This document shows positions 7,377-15,097 of a stretch of 64,000 bases of DNA, one piece after another; position 1 is the first letter of the stretch, and each line of letters begins with the position of its first letter. The translations under genes were made by a program, and so were the position numbers. Location: assembly GCA_040394775.1 (NCBI GenBank), contig JBEBRN010000006.1, forward strand, positions 1 to 64,000. Direction: 5' to 3'. The notes under the pieces were generated by a model. The model did no database searches and had not been told where the DNA came from. It saw only the letters and a list, made by a program, of their open reading frames with translations. The stretch is from 40-80 sp040394775. GTDB taxonomy: Bacteria > Bacteroidota > Bacteroidia > Flavobacteriales_D > Crocinitomicaceae.

Positions 7377-9980
7377 TTAGTCTTGTTTAATTATTCTTAT
7401 TCCATTCGGTGTATTATTTCCGTCTATGATATTCAGTAAATAAACACCGTTTCTCAAATATTTCAAATCAATAACTTGCTTATTGATACCGATAGTTGAG
7501 TTTTGAGCCGTTTCAATAGATATAATTCTTCCTGTGATGTCTGTTATTTGAAAAGAAAGTTCAGACGGTTGGATTACATTGTATTCAATGGTAATTGATG
7601 AATTGAACGGATTAGGATAACAATTTAAAACAAAATCTTGATTTTCGCTGTTCGTTACGGATAAATTACCACAATTTTCAGGTGTATATTTTGTTGTATT
7701 AATTGTATTGTCACACTCTAACAAATCTAATGCAACACTTTTATCAACGATATACTGACCACCCTCAATAGCACCTTGATACGTGTCTAAATTTAGTCTA
7801 TCACTTGCAGGAATAGGACCATACGTCTCGCCATAATGCATGACATCTTTGGTATTGATAACATGTCCCAAGTTGACGACATGACCCAATTCATGTAAAG
7901 CGGTACTGTAAAAATCATACTTATTAGCTGTGACACCTTGCGTAGTATTTGTATCTATAAACCATGTTTTACCTAATGGTACACGCAAAAAACCAATATC
8001 TGTTTCTTTAAAATAAATAAATCGCTCGCCCGTAAGTTCATCAGAACAAAATTTATTATCTCGTGAGTTAGCAGAGGCAATAGCTGTAGGGTCAGGTAAA
8101 ACATCAGTTAAGAAAATGATTGATTTACCATCGGCATTAAACCCTGATTGGTGTATTGTATCAATAATAGCCCAATTAATACCTGTGGCACACGACCAAT
8201 CTTTTAATGCTTTATATACCACTGCTTTCATATCAGGCTTATTAGCAATACTCGTGTCTAAATAAAACTCAATGGCACGGTTATTTTCTTTAGTAGCACT
8301 TGACACATGACGATACGGTACTTTTCGATATACCTCAGAAAAGTTTGCTGAATTTGTAGCGTTGTGATTCATTACCGCATACCGAATGGTAAGTGGAACA
8401 CTGCTCGTTGCTGTTTCAGTACCTTTTTTAATTTGAAAAATTCCACTACCTAAAGGATAATTTGTTGTTAAACTTAAAGTATCTTGAACGCTATACGGAA
8501 GTTTGATTTGAATGAGTGTATCTGACCAAAGCGAGTCGATGTAATCATAATGATTTAAGTATAAAACATCATTTGCTCCTCCGTCATCTGCATTTTTAAA
8601 CAAAACTTGAGTAGTTCCTCGGTAACACCCAAAGCCTTTACCCACAATGGTTAAAATCGAATTTATTCCCGAAGATATACTTTTGGGGTAGAAATCAATT
8701 ATTTGGAGTGGTGCACACAAATAAAAAGGATTGGGTTGTGTGTAGTTTGGTGTATATCCAAAATAAAGCGTATTAGAAGGCGAGATGGTTGCATTTTCCG
8801 TGTAAGTGTCGGCAACTTTTGCTCCATCATCATCAATAAATAGAATATCCGAAGAAAAATTTTCGCAACGATTTATTTTGATTTTTAGGTGTACTAACTG
8901 TTGCGGAGTGGGTGTTAATAATGTCCTGTTCCACGAAGTAACGCTTTTACTAAATCCTAATCTGAACCGTATGGAATTTTCTGTTTCATCACTCAATCCC
9001 GACATCGGGTCTTCATATGTTGCATTGTTAAAGGCATTTCCTTTTGTTATAACTATTTTATTGTTGTCTGTAATTTTTTTGTTAAATGCGCTTTGATTGT
9101 ATTGGAGTACCAAAATCACATTATCCAAATAAGTGTCCGATATTTCACAGGATATAAAAACGTCAAATTCGTAGTACGTTGCACCTAAAGTATCGCAGGT
9201 CATACTTTCGTTTTTGACTTCTAAAAAGATATTCTTACCTGTTTTTGCTGTAAACGAGTTGTTGGCTTTTCTTTTTGCTATAATATCAAAATGCTTATCA
9301 TAGTTGAGTTTACCTTGTTCACTTTTGTTTAGATGCGTTTTTTCTGTTTCTTCGGAAAACACATCTTTTTTTTTATGGGTATAGTCGCTATCGTTGTACA
9401 AAATAGGCTTTAAACCCATTGAAACCAAATATTCATTAAAAATAGCAATACTTCTGAACTTCTTTCCAAAACCTCCTACTTCTTTGGTTATCACTGATAT
9501 GTTTAGGCTATCTGTTCGTGAAACATCTCTAATACCAAAATAACCACTAAAATAATTACTGTAGTATCTATATACATGTCTTTCTTTAAAAACATCTGGT
9601 TTTAAAAAATAAACTCCTCTTACTTTTTTCGGACCTAAAGAAGCTCCTTTATACATGGAATAAGCAAGGTCAGATACCTGAGCTGTGCTTATCAAAGTAT
9701 CTCCAAAAAGGTGCCACTCTTCTGGCATTTCAGAAACTAACTCAATGGTATCGCCCTCGTGTAGTTTTTTATCTCCTTTCATAAGGTTGTTTACCACAAG
9801 GCGATATGTAACATAATACGTTCCGTCATCATTTTTAATAAATTTCATACCGCAAGTTTGTCCATCAAAAATGTAAGTGGCATTTTTAATGGCATCTTCC
9901 GCTCTATCTTTTTGAGCGGAAGAAAAACTAAAAACCGTTACAATAGCAAAGGCTACGAATGTGTAAATGAATTTTTTCAT
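7377..9980 (-). CDS. Secreted zinc metallopeptidase with cohesin-like, TIG and T9SS domains
   Basis: The 867-aa protein has a signal peptide (about 1-22, ending FSFSSAQ). A beta-rich, possibly cohesin-like region follows at about 245-390. An IPT/TIG-like segment (IIDFYPKSISSGINSILTI, about 425-480) comes next. The metzincin motif HELGHVVNLGH is at 696-706, with a downstream VMHY Met-turn. A T9SS sorting domain starts at YPNP near 788. It is an extracellular protease by motif. It is inserted between parE and parC, flanked by duplicated junction sequence, and has its own -7 element 25 nt upstream. The gene has no functional relation to topoisomerase. The HExxHxxGxxH motif and Met-turn are firm; the inner domain names are my reading. 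Confidence 0.85.
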   Translation of the reverse strand: MKKFIYTFVAFAIVTVFSFSSAQKDRAEDAIKNATYIFDGQTCGMKFIKNDDGTYYVTYRLVVNNLMKGDKKLHEGDTIELVSEMPEEWHLFGDTLISTAQVSDLAYSMYKGASLGPKKVRGVYFLKPDVFKERHVYRYYSNYFSGYFGIRDVSRTDSLNISVITKEVGGFGKKFRSIAIFNEYLVSMGLKPILYNDSDYTHKKKDVFSEETEKTHLNKSEQGKLNYDKHFDIIAKRKANNSFTAKTGKNIFLEVKNESMTCDTLGATYYEFDVFISCEISDTYLDNVILVLQYNQSAFNKKITDNNKIVITKGNAFNNATYEDPMSGLSDETENSIRFRLGFSKSVTSWNRTLLTPTPQQLVHLKIKINRCENFSSDILFIDDDGAKVADTYTENATISPSNTLYFGYTPNYTQPNPFYLCAPLQIIDFYPKSISSGINSILTIVGKGFGCYRGTTQVLFKNADDGGANDVLYLNHYDYIDSLWSDTLIQIKLPYSVQDTLSLTTNYPLGSGIFQIKKGTETATSSVPLTIRYAVMNHNATNSANFSEVYRKVPYRHVSSATKENNRAIEFYLDTSIANKPDMKAVVYKALKDWSCATGINWAIIDTIHQSGFNADGKSIIFLTDVLPDPTAIASANSRDNKFCSDELTGERFIYFKETDIGFLRVPLGKTWFIDTNTTQGVTANKYDFYSTALHELGHVVNLGHVINTKDVMHYGETYGPIPASDRLNLDTYQGAIEGGQYIVDKSVALDLLECDNTINTTKYTPENCGNLSVTNSENQDFVLNCYPNPFNSSITIEYNVIQPSELSFQITDITGRIISIETAQNSTIGINKQVIDLKYLRNGVYLLNIIDGNNTPNGIRIIKQD

Positions 9981-10004
9981 AATGCTATTGTTTTAAAAAT
10001 CAAA

Positions 10005-10012
10005 CAAATATA
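10005..10012 (-). promoter_or_regulatory. Bacteroidota -7 element TATATTTG for the metalloprotease
   Basis: A perfect TAnnTTTG match 25 nt upstream of the ATG at 9980 lies in the non-duplicated DNA just beyond the parC relic. No convincing -33 TTTG is seen. It implies the inserted gene has its own promoter, which could also drive parC. Confidence 0.5.
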
Positions 10013-10021
10013 TAAATTTTT

Positions 10022-10111
10022 TCAATTAATAAATCGAAAAGTAGTGAAATTCATTACCCCTTGACCGTCTTCGGACGGATTTAATGCATCTTCTTTTTCG
10101 TCGTCCATCAT
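10022..10111 (-). pseudogene. Duplicated 5' head of parC, a 29-codon ORF
   Basis: A reading frame starting at 10111, overlapping the parE stop by 4 nt, encodes MMDDEKEDALN, identical to the ParC N-terminus. It then diverges into unrelated residues until a stop at 10022-10024. It is what remains of the parC start at the original junction after the metalloprotease insertion. No function is expected beyond absorbing coupled ribosomes. Confidence 0.8.
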
Positions 10112-10185
10112 GCTACTTCGTTTTCTTTCTTATTATTTTCAACTCCACCAATCAATGCTTCCTCACTATCATCTTCTAAACGTAA
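10080..10185. repeat. Direct repeat of the parE/parC junction, copy 2
   Basis: This is the partner of 7261-7366, about 92% identical over 106 bp with no gaps. The parE part (10108 onward) is the functional C-terminus. The parC part is a truncated relic. The homology fades within a few bases at both ends. Confidence 0.88.
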
Positions 10186-12000
10186 ATTATTGATAATAAA
10201 TTCCTGACGTTCGGGCGTATTTTTCCCCATATAGTAAGATAGAATATCTTCGATGGAAGAGTCCTTTGACATCACCACTGGATCTAATCGAATATCTTCT
10301 CCAATGAAATTCTTAAACTCATCGGGCGAAATCTCACCCAATCCTTTAAATCGCGTAATTTCAGGATTTTTCCCCAAAACGGCAATCGCTTTACGACGTT
10401 CTTCGTCCGAATAACAGTAAATCGTTTGCTTTTTATTTCTCACACGAAATAAAGGTGTTTGTAAAACAAAGACGTGTCCACGCTTGATTAAATCAGGGAA
10501 AAACTGAAGAAAAAAGGTTAACAACAACAAGCGAATATGCATTCCATCGACGTCGGCATCGGTTGCAATCACAATTTTATTGTAGCGTAAATTATCCATT
10601 TCGTCTTCGATATCCAAAGCTGCTTGAAGAAGGTTAAACTCTTCATTCTCATACACAATCTTCTTAGTTAAACCATAGGAATTCAGTGGTTTACCTCGTA
10701 ACGAAAAAACACCTTGTGTAGCAACATCTCTTGACTTTGTAATCGAACCACTCGCAGAATCTCCCTCGGTAATAAACAATGTCGTATTTAGATAGCGTGG
10801 ATCTTTTGTGTCGGTCAAGTGCACTTTACAATCCCGTAATTTACGGTTGTGTAAATTGGATTTCTTCGCACGATCTCTTGCTAACTTACGAATACCAGAA
10901 AGTTCTTTTCGTTCTTTCTCACTTCGCTTAATTTTCTTCTCAATAATATCCGCCACTTCAGGATTTCTATGCAGATAATTATCTAATTTATCTTTCAAAA
11001 AATCATTGATGAAGGTACGAATGGATTGTCCATCCGGCTCAATATCTTGCGAACCTAACTTTGTCTTCGTTTGTGATTCAAAAACAGGCTCCATTACTTT
11101 GATAGCAATCGCCGCTACAATTGATTGACGAATATCGGACGCTTCATAGTTCTTATTGTAAAAATCACGAATTACTTTCGCAATAGACTCACGAAAAGCA
11201 CTTTGGTGCGTTCCTCCTTGTGTCGTATGTTGACCGTTTACGAATGAGTAATAATCTTCTCCGTATGTTTTTCCATGTGTAAATGCGACTTCAATATCAT
11301 ATCCTTCTAAGTGAATAATTGGATAAAGAGGATCACCATCCATATTGTTTTCAAGCAAGTCTTTCAATCCTTCTTTTGATTGAAATTTTTCGCCGTTATA
11401 ATAAATCGCAAGGCCTCTATTCAGGTAGCAGTAGTTCCAAAACATTTTCTCCAAATAGTTCGCTTTAAACGTATACTTTTTGAAAATGGGATCATCCGGA
11501 ATAAATTCTACATAGGTTCCGTTTTGTTCGTCTGTTTTTTCAACTGGTAAATCTTCGATTAAATTACCTTGGGAGAAAACAGCTACTTTCTTTTCCCCAT
11601 CACGAACGGCATATACCATAAAGTGAGAGCTCAAAGCATTCACCGCTTTTGTACCAACACCATTTAAACCAACAGATTTCTTAAATGCTTTAGAGTCATA
11701 TTTTCCTCCTGTATTCATTTTGGAAACAACCTCCACCACTTTACCCAATGGAATTCCACGACCGTAATCTCGAACGCTGACTTTGTTATCCTTGATTTTT
11801 ACATCAATTCGTTTTCCATTTCCCATTACAAATTCGTCGATACAATTATCTACGACTTCTTTCACCAGCACGTAAATACCATCGTCAGCCGATGAACCGT
11901 CTCCTAACTTACCGATATACATTCCGGGACGTAAACGAATATGTTCCTTCCAATCTAAGGACCGGATGTTGTCTTCGTTATATTGAACTTCTTCTGCCAT
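10108..12000 (-). CDS. parE: DNA topoisomerase IV subunit B
   Basis: The 630-aa ATPase subunit has a GHKL ATP site (LVKEVVDNCIDEF with Glu48/Asn52, DYGRGIP at 78-84, GLNGVGTKAVNAL at 111-123). It has a transducer region and a TOPRIM domain with ITEGDSASGS (Glu412) and DADVDGMHIR. The length and the parC partner point to topoisomerase IV rather than GyrB. Its TGA at 10108-10110 overlaps a parC-derived ATG, showing that parE and parC were once directly overlapping. A TTTTG-N17-TATATTTG promoter lies upstream. Confidence 0.93.
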   Translation of the reverse strand: MAEEVQYNEDNIRSLDWKEHIRLRPGMYIGKLGDGSSADDGIYVLVKEVVDNCIDEFVMGNGKRIDVKIKDNKVSVRDYGRGIPLGKVVEVVSKMNTGGKYDSKAFKKSVGLNGVGTKAVNALSSHFMVYAVRDGEKKVAVFSQGNLIEDLPVEKTDEQNGTYVEFIPDDPIFKKYTFKANYLEKMFWNYCYLNRGLAIYYNGEKFQSKEGLKDLLENNMDGDPLYPIIHLEGYDIEVAFTHGKTYGEDYYSFVNGQHTTQGGTHQSAFRESIAKVIRDFYNKNYEASDIRQSIVAAIAIKVMEPVFESQTKTKLGSQDIEPDGQSIRTFINDFLKDKLDNYLHRNPEVADIIEKKIKRSEKERKELSGIRKLARDRAKKSNLHNRKLRDCKVHLTDTKDPRYLNTTLFITEGDSASGSITKSRDVATQGVFSLRGKPLNSYGLTKKIVYENEEFNLLQAALDIEDEMDNLRYNKIVIATDADVDGMHIRLLLLTFFLQFFPDLIKRGHVFVLQTPLFRVRNKKQTIYCYSDEERRKAIAVLGKNPEITRFKGLGEISPDEFKNFIGEDIRLDPVVMSKDSSIEDILSYYMGKNTPERQEFIINNLRLEDDSEEALIGGVENNKKENEVA

Positions 12001-12055
12001 TTGCTAATTTAAAACGTTTTCATTGTCGGATTTTATAGAGAAAATGCGACATTTT

Positions 12056-12063
12056 CAAATATA
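12056..12063 (-). promoter_or_regulatory. -7 element TATATTTG (with -33 TTTTG) for parE
   Basis: A perfect TAnnTTTG lies 56 nt upstream of the parE ATG, with a TTTTG 17 nt further upstream. This is one of the best promoter matches in the window and implies a leader of roughly 50 nt. Confidence 0.6.
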
Positions 12064-12174
12064 CGACTATTAGCACACAACAAAACAGCAAATAAAACAA
12101 CTTGTTGACATTTATTCGTTAAAAAGATAAAAAACGTAAACTTAGATGAAAATTATTAAACAGAAGCGCTTCAA

Positions 12175-12954
12175 TTACGCTTTTACAATGCCATTTGAAC
12201 AACGATAGTTCGCCTGTTTGCGTTTCGATTGATATTTTGCTCTACTAATCGCCACTTGATCTTCGCGTTCGGGTCGTTCGTGAAATAAGTGATACTGAAT
12301 AGTTCGGTAACGTGTGTTTATTTTTTGGAGACCAAATAATTCTGCGCGAAATTCGATATCGACATCTTCGCCATAACCTGGATCAGTGTAATCTTCGTCA
12401 AAGCCATTCAAATCGACTAAGTCGGCCTTATTCCAACTCATATTACAGCCCAAAAGCGATGTTTTAGCGTTGCCTTTAAATGGAATTAAAAACCGAAACG
12501 TTTCTTCAATACGATTGGAACCATTGACGACAAGTTGAAAAAATGAAGGTGTGATTATCTCTCCATTTCTGATTTTTAACGATGTCTTTTGATCCACATC
12601 TACTCGCTTTCCTGCACAAAAACTTTTCGCCTTCAAACACGCCAAATGCTGCGCTATAAATTCAGGGTGCAACACACAATCGCCATCAATGAAAATCAAT
12701 TTTTCAGTAGCAGCTAAAGCGATTGCTTTGTTCAGAATTTTGTTTTTTTGAAAGCCCTTATCTTCTTGTTGAAGGAGTGAAATTTGAAAGCCTTTCGCTT
12801 TAAATTGATTGATACTTTCAGTGAAGCAATCTACTTCTGCATCTTGCGCTATTATCACTTCAAAATCTTGCTCGGTTTGACGTTCTACCGAGCGTAAAAT
12901 AGCTTCTAGAGCGTCAACGTCTTTGTACACAGAAATGATGAGAGATGCTTTCAT
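12175..12954 (-). CDS. GT2-family glycosyltransferase
   Basis: The protein is about 259 aa from the chosen start (MKASLIISVYK). It has a GT-A fold: an N-terminal SLIISVYKDVDAL strand-helix, FIDGDCVLHPEF as the DxD-type metal/nucleotide-sugar site, and GYGEDVDIEFRAE as the ED acceptor/base motif. It is a single gene facing away from rsmD-coaD. An ATG six codons upstream (12972) is less likely because a perfect TAnnTTTG lies between the two, which would place transcription initiation almost at the chosen ATG. The sugar and acceptor cannot be told. Confidence 0.85.
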   Translation of the reverse strand: MKASLIISVYKDVDALEAILRSVERQTEQDFEVIIAQDAEVDCFTESINQFKAKGFQISLLQQEDKGFQKNKILNKAIALAATEKLIFIDGDCVLHPEFIAQHLACLKAKSFCAGKRVDVDQKTSLKIRNGEIITPSFFQLVVNGSNRIEETFRFLIPFKGNAKTSLLGCNMSWNKADLVDLNGFDEDYTDPGYGEDVDIEFRAELFGLQKINTRYRTIQYHLFHERPEREDQVAISRAKYQSKRKQANYRCSNGIVKA

Positions 12955-12959
12955 TGGAG

Positions 12960-12967
12960 CAAAATTA
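12960..12967 (-). promoter_or_regulatory. -7 element TAATTTTG abutting the GT2 start
   Basis: A perfect TAnnTTTG ends 5 nt before the ATG at 12954, so the transcript would be leaderless or nearly so. This decides the start codon choice for the GT2 gene. Confidence 0.45.
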
Positions 12968-13046
12968 CACAAAATACCAAAATAGGAGATTTTAATTTGG
13001 GAAAACAGGTTTTTGATTTAAATCAAAAAAAATGAATTGGAGATTA

Positions 13047-13196
13047 AGCTGCCCTTTCAGGGCGAAAAAAACATTCACATTCTAGCAGGATGCGTTGCAT
13101 CCTGCTAGAATAAGTTGCCCCTTCAGGGCGTAGAAATGTAAAACAATGGACACGTTATTTAAATTCTTATTACTTCTCCGCCCTGAAAGGGCAGCT
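13047..13196. repeat. REP-like palindromic element with central long hairpin
   Basis: In the 388-bp gap between divergent genes, an 18-bp sequence AGCTGCCCTTTCAGGGCG (13047-13064) recurs inverted at 13179-13196. A shorter direct copy, GCCCCTTCAGGGCG, is near 13117-13130. Between them, 13079-13111 is a perfect 15-bp stem hairpin with a 3-nt loop (arm ATTCTAGCAGGATGC). The GC-rich palindromes stand out from AT-rich surroundings and have the layout of REP/REPIN-type non-autonomous elements. Positions 13197-13316 hold nothing else I can identify. Confidence 0.65.
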
Positions 13197-13316
13197 AATT
13201 ATAATAAATGGTAATGCAAAGAAATTTATCTCTTTTGTAAAAATGAATTCCAAGACCTAATACAAAATTGAAATTCAATTCCTCCTTCTATTTCAGATAG
13301 TAAAACTATTTTTTGA

Positions 13317-13324
13317 TACCTTTG
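13317..13324 (+). promoter_or_regulatory. -7 element TACCTTTG for the DUF3822-rsmD-coaD run
   Basis: A perfect TAnnTTTG lies 19 nt upstream of the GTG at 13343. The longer reading frame would start inside or before this element, so GTG 13343 is the better start. Confidence 0.5.
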
Positions 13325-13342
13325 TTTCAAATCATAAAGAGC

Positions 13343-14101
13343 GTGAGTAAAATAGCCTATTTTGTTTTAACAGAGAGTGAAATCCATTTGGGAGTTTCAG
13401 AAAATGATTCTTTCCGATGGTTGGATAAACTAGCCTTTACGAGTAAAGCAGATTATTATTATAAAGAACAATTGCAGGCGTTTATTGAAAAACATCAATT
13501 GCAAGAGGACGCTTTTGAAGAACATATTTTGATGTGGTATTCTCCGACAAGTTCTTTAATTCCGATGAGTTTACTTGAAAATGCGACACCAAAAGAAGTC
13601 CTCAACTATAGTTTTTCAGAAGGTAAAATTGAACACGAAGTCGATTATAACCGCATTTCAGAATTGTCGATTATCAATGTGTATGAAATTCCTTTTTGGG
13701 TGAAATCATTTTTTGTGATACGCTTCCCAAGAATCGTTCTTCAGCACTTAGGTACGGGTTTAATCCGAGGAATTTTCAATACGAGTTCTTTCAAACCGAC
13801 GATTCATCTCATTTTAACGCAGCAATTCTCATTGATGATTTATGTAAAACACAACGAGTTGAAGATGTACAATAGTTTTGAATATACGAACGAAAGCGAT
13901 TTGATTTATTACACATTAAATACACTCAATCAAACCAATTCATTGGAAGACAAAGGAATGATTATACTTCACCCGTTGAGTCAAAGCTCGATAAACGAAG
14001 AGCAATTTCTAGAAAATTGGTTCAACATAAAAGAAACGGAGAATTTCAACGTTGAAGTTCAACCCATACAAACACTTAAATACTTATCAGTTTGCGTATA
14101 A
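13343..14101 (+). CDS. DUF3822-family protein
   Basis: About 252 aa from GTG 13343 (VSKIAYFVLTESEIHLGV). No signal peptide or catalytic motif is seen. The alternation of strands and the gene order immediately before rsmD and coaD match the DUF3822 family, which I recall as conserved in Bacteroidota in this position. The molecular function is not known. The 3' end overlaps the TTG start of rsmD by 10 nt. A TTG at 13313 gives ten more residues but would overlap the predicted promoter. Confidence 0.7.
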   Translation: MSKIAYFVLTESEIHLGVSENDSFRWLDKLAFTSKADYYYKEQLQAFIEKHQLQEDAFEEHILMWYSPTSSLIPMSLLENATPKEVLNYSFSEGKIEHEVDYNRISELSIINVYEIPFWVKSFFVIRFPRIVLQHLGTGLIRGIFNTSSFKPTIHLILTQQFSLMIYVKHNELKMYNSFEYTNESDLIYYTLNTLNQTNSLEDKGMIILHPLSQSSINEEQFLENWFNIKETENFNVEVQPIQTLKYLSVCV

Positions 14102-14634
14102 ATAGAGGTAAATTAAAGTCCCGAAGATTCAGTATTCCGAAATCATTTCCTTCTCGACCAACAACAGATTTTGCGAAAGAAGGATTTTTCAATGTGCTAG
14201 AAAACAGAATCTCACTTCATGAATTGCGGATACTCGATTTATGCGCTGGAACAGGAAACATCTCCTTTGAATTCGCGTCTCGTGAAGCTGGAAAGATTAT
14301 TTCAGTGGATAAAAATCACAATTGTGTAAAATTCATCAATGCTTTAGCGAAACAGCTAGAAGTGGACGAAGACATTCAAGTCATTCAATCGGATGTGGTT
14401 AAATATCTGAAAGCAGCAACACAACCTTTCGACCTCATCTTTGCCGATCCACCATATGCGGAAACATTTCATTTAGAAATCGTCACCACTGTTTTTGAAC
14501 GTAATTTATTGACCGATTTTGGATGGTTAATCGTGGAGCATGGAAGAGATACGAATTTGACGACACACCCCAATTTCTATGACCAAAAAAAATATGGAAA
14601 TGTGTATTTTTCATTTTTTAAACTAAACGTATGA
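14092..14634 (+). CDS. rsmD: 16S rRNA (guanine966-N2)-methyltransferase, RsmD family
   Basis: The 180-aa protein has the RsmD layout. RINRGKLKSRRF at the N-terminus is the RNA-binding lead. DLCAGTG (49-55) is the SAM loop, ISVDKN is motif II, and DPPY (119-122) is the catalytic N6/N2-methyltransferase motif. It uses a TTG start inside the DUF3822 gene and ends in a 4-nt overlap with coaD. RsmD methylates G966 of 16S rRNA in the cytosol. Confidence 0.88.
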   Translation: MRINRGKLKSRRFSIPKSFPSRPTTDFAKEGFFNVLENRISLHELRILDLCAGTGNISFEFASREAGKIISVDKNHNCVKFINALAKQLEVDEDIQVIQSDVVKYLKAATQPFDLIFADPPYAETFHLEIVTTVFERNLLTDFGWLIVEHGRDTNLTTHPNFYDQKKYGNVYFSFFKLNV

Positions 14635-15089
14635 AAAGAATAGCTGTTTTTCCAGGGTCTTTCGATCCGTTTACCAAAGGACATGAAAGTGTGATTGAAA
14701 ATGCGCTAGATTTATTTGACGAAATCATTATTGCATTCGGCGTCAACATCTCTAAAACGTACGCTTTTGATACGGACAAAAGAATAGCACATGTCAAAAA
14801 GCTTTATGCTGGAAACCCAAAAATCAGTGTCGTTTCTTACAATGGATTAACGGTGGATTTCTGTCGTTCCATGGAAGCCAAATATATCCTTCGCGGATTG
14901 AGAGATACCAAAGATTTTGAATACGAACGTCCTATTGCAATAGCCAACAAAAAAATGGCGAACATCGAAACCATTCTTGTGTACACAAATCCAGAAGTAA
15001 GCACTATTAGTTCAACTATCGTTCGTGAAATATATAAATTAGGCGGAGATGGTTCGTTATTTGTAACAAACTTCGCCGACCTCGTTTAA
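14631..15089 (+). CDS. coaD: Phosphopantetheine adenylyltransferase
   Basis: The 152-aa protein has the nucleotidyltransferase signature AVFPGSFDPFTKGH (TxGH at 15-18) and the C-terminal ISSTIVR. YILRGLRDTKDFEYE is the substrate-binding stretch typical of CoaD. It makes dephospho-CoA from 4'-phosphopantetheine and ATP. The start overlaps rsmD by 4 nt (ATGA). Confidence 0.95.
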   Translation: MKRIAVFPGSFDPFTKGHESVIENALDLFDEIIIAFGVNISKTYAFDTDKRIAHVKKLYAGNPKISVVSYNGLTVDFCRSMEAKYILRGLRDTKDFEYERPIAIANKKMANIETILVYTNPEVSTISSTIVREIYKLGGDGSLFVTNFADLV

Positions 15090-15097
15090 TTAGTCCT

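Noticed and set aside
8806..9096. 96-codon plus-strand frame inside the metalloprotease gene
   Set aside because: Antisense shadow of a gene with firm motifs.
12955..12972. Upstream ATG of the GT2 gene
   Set aside because: The promoter element lies between the two ATGs.
13313..13342. TTG start for the DUF3822 gene
   Set aside because: Would include the predicted -7 element; GTG 13343 fits better.
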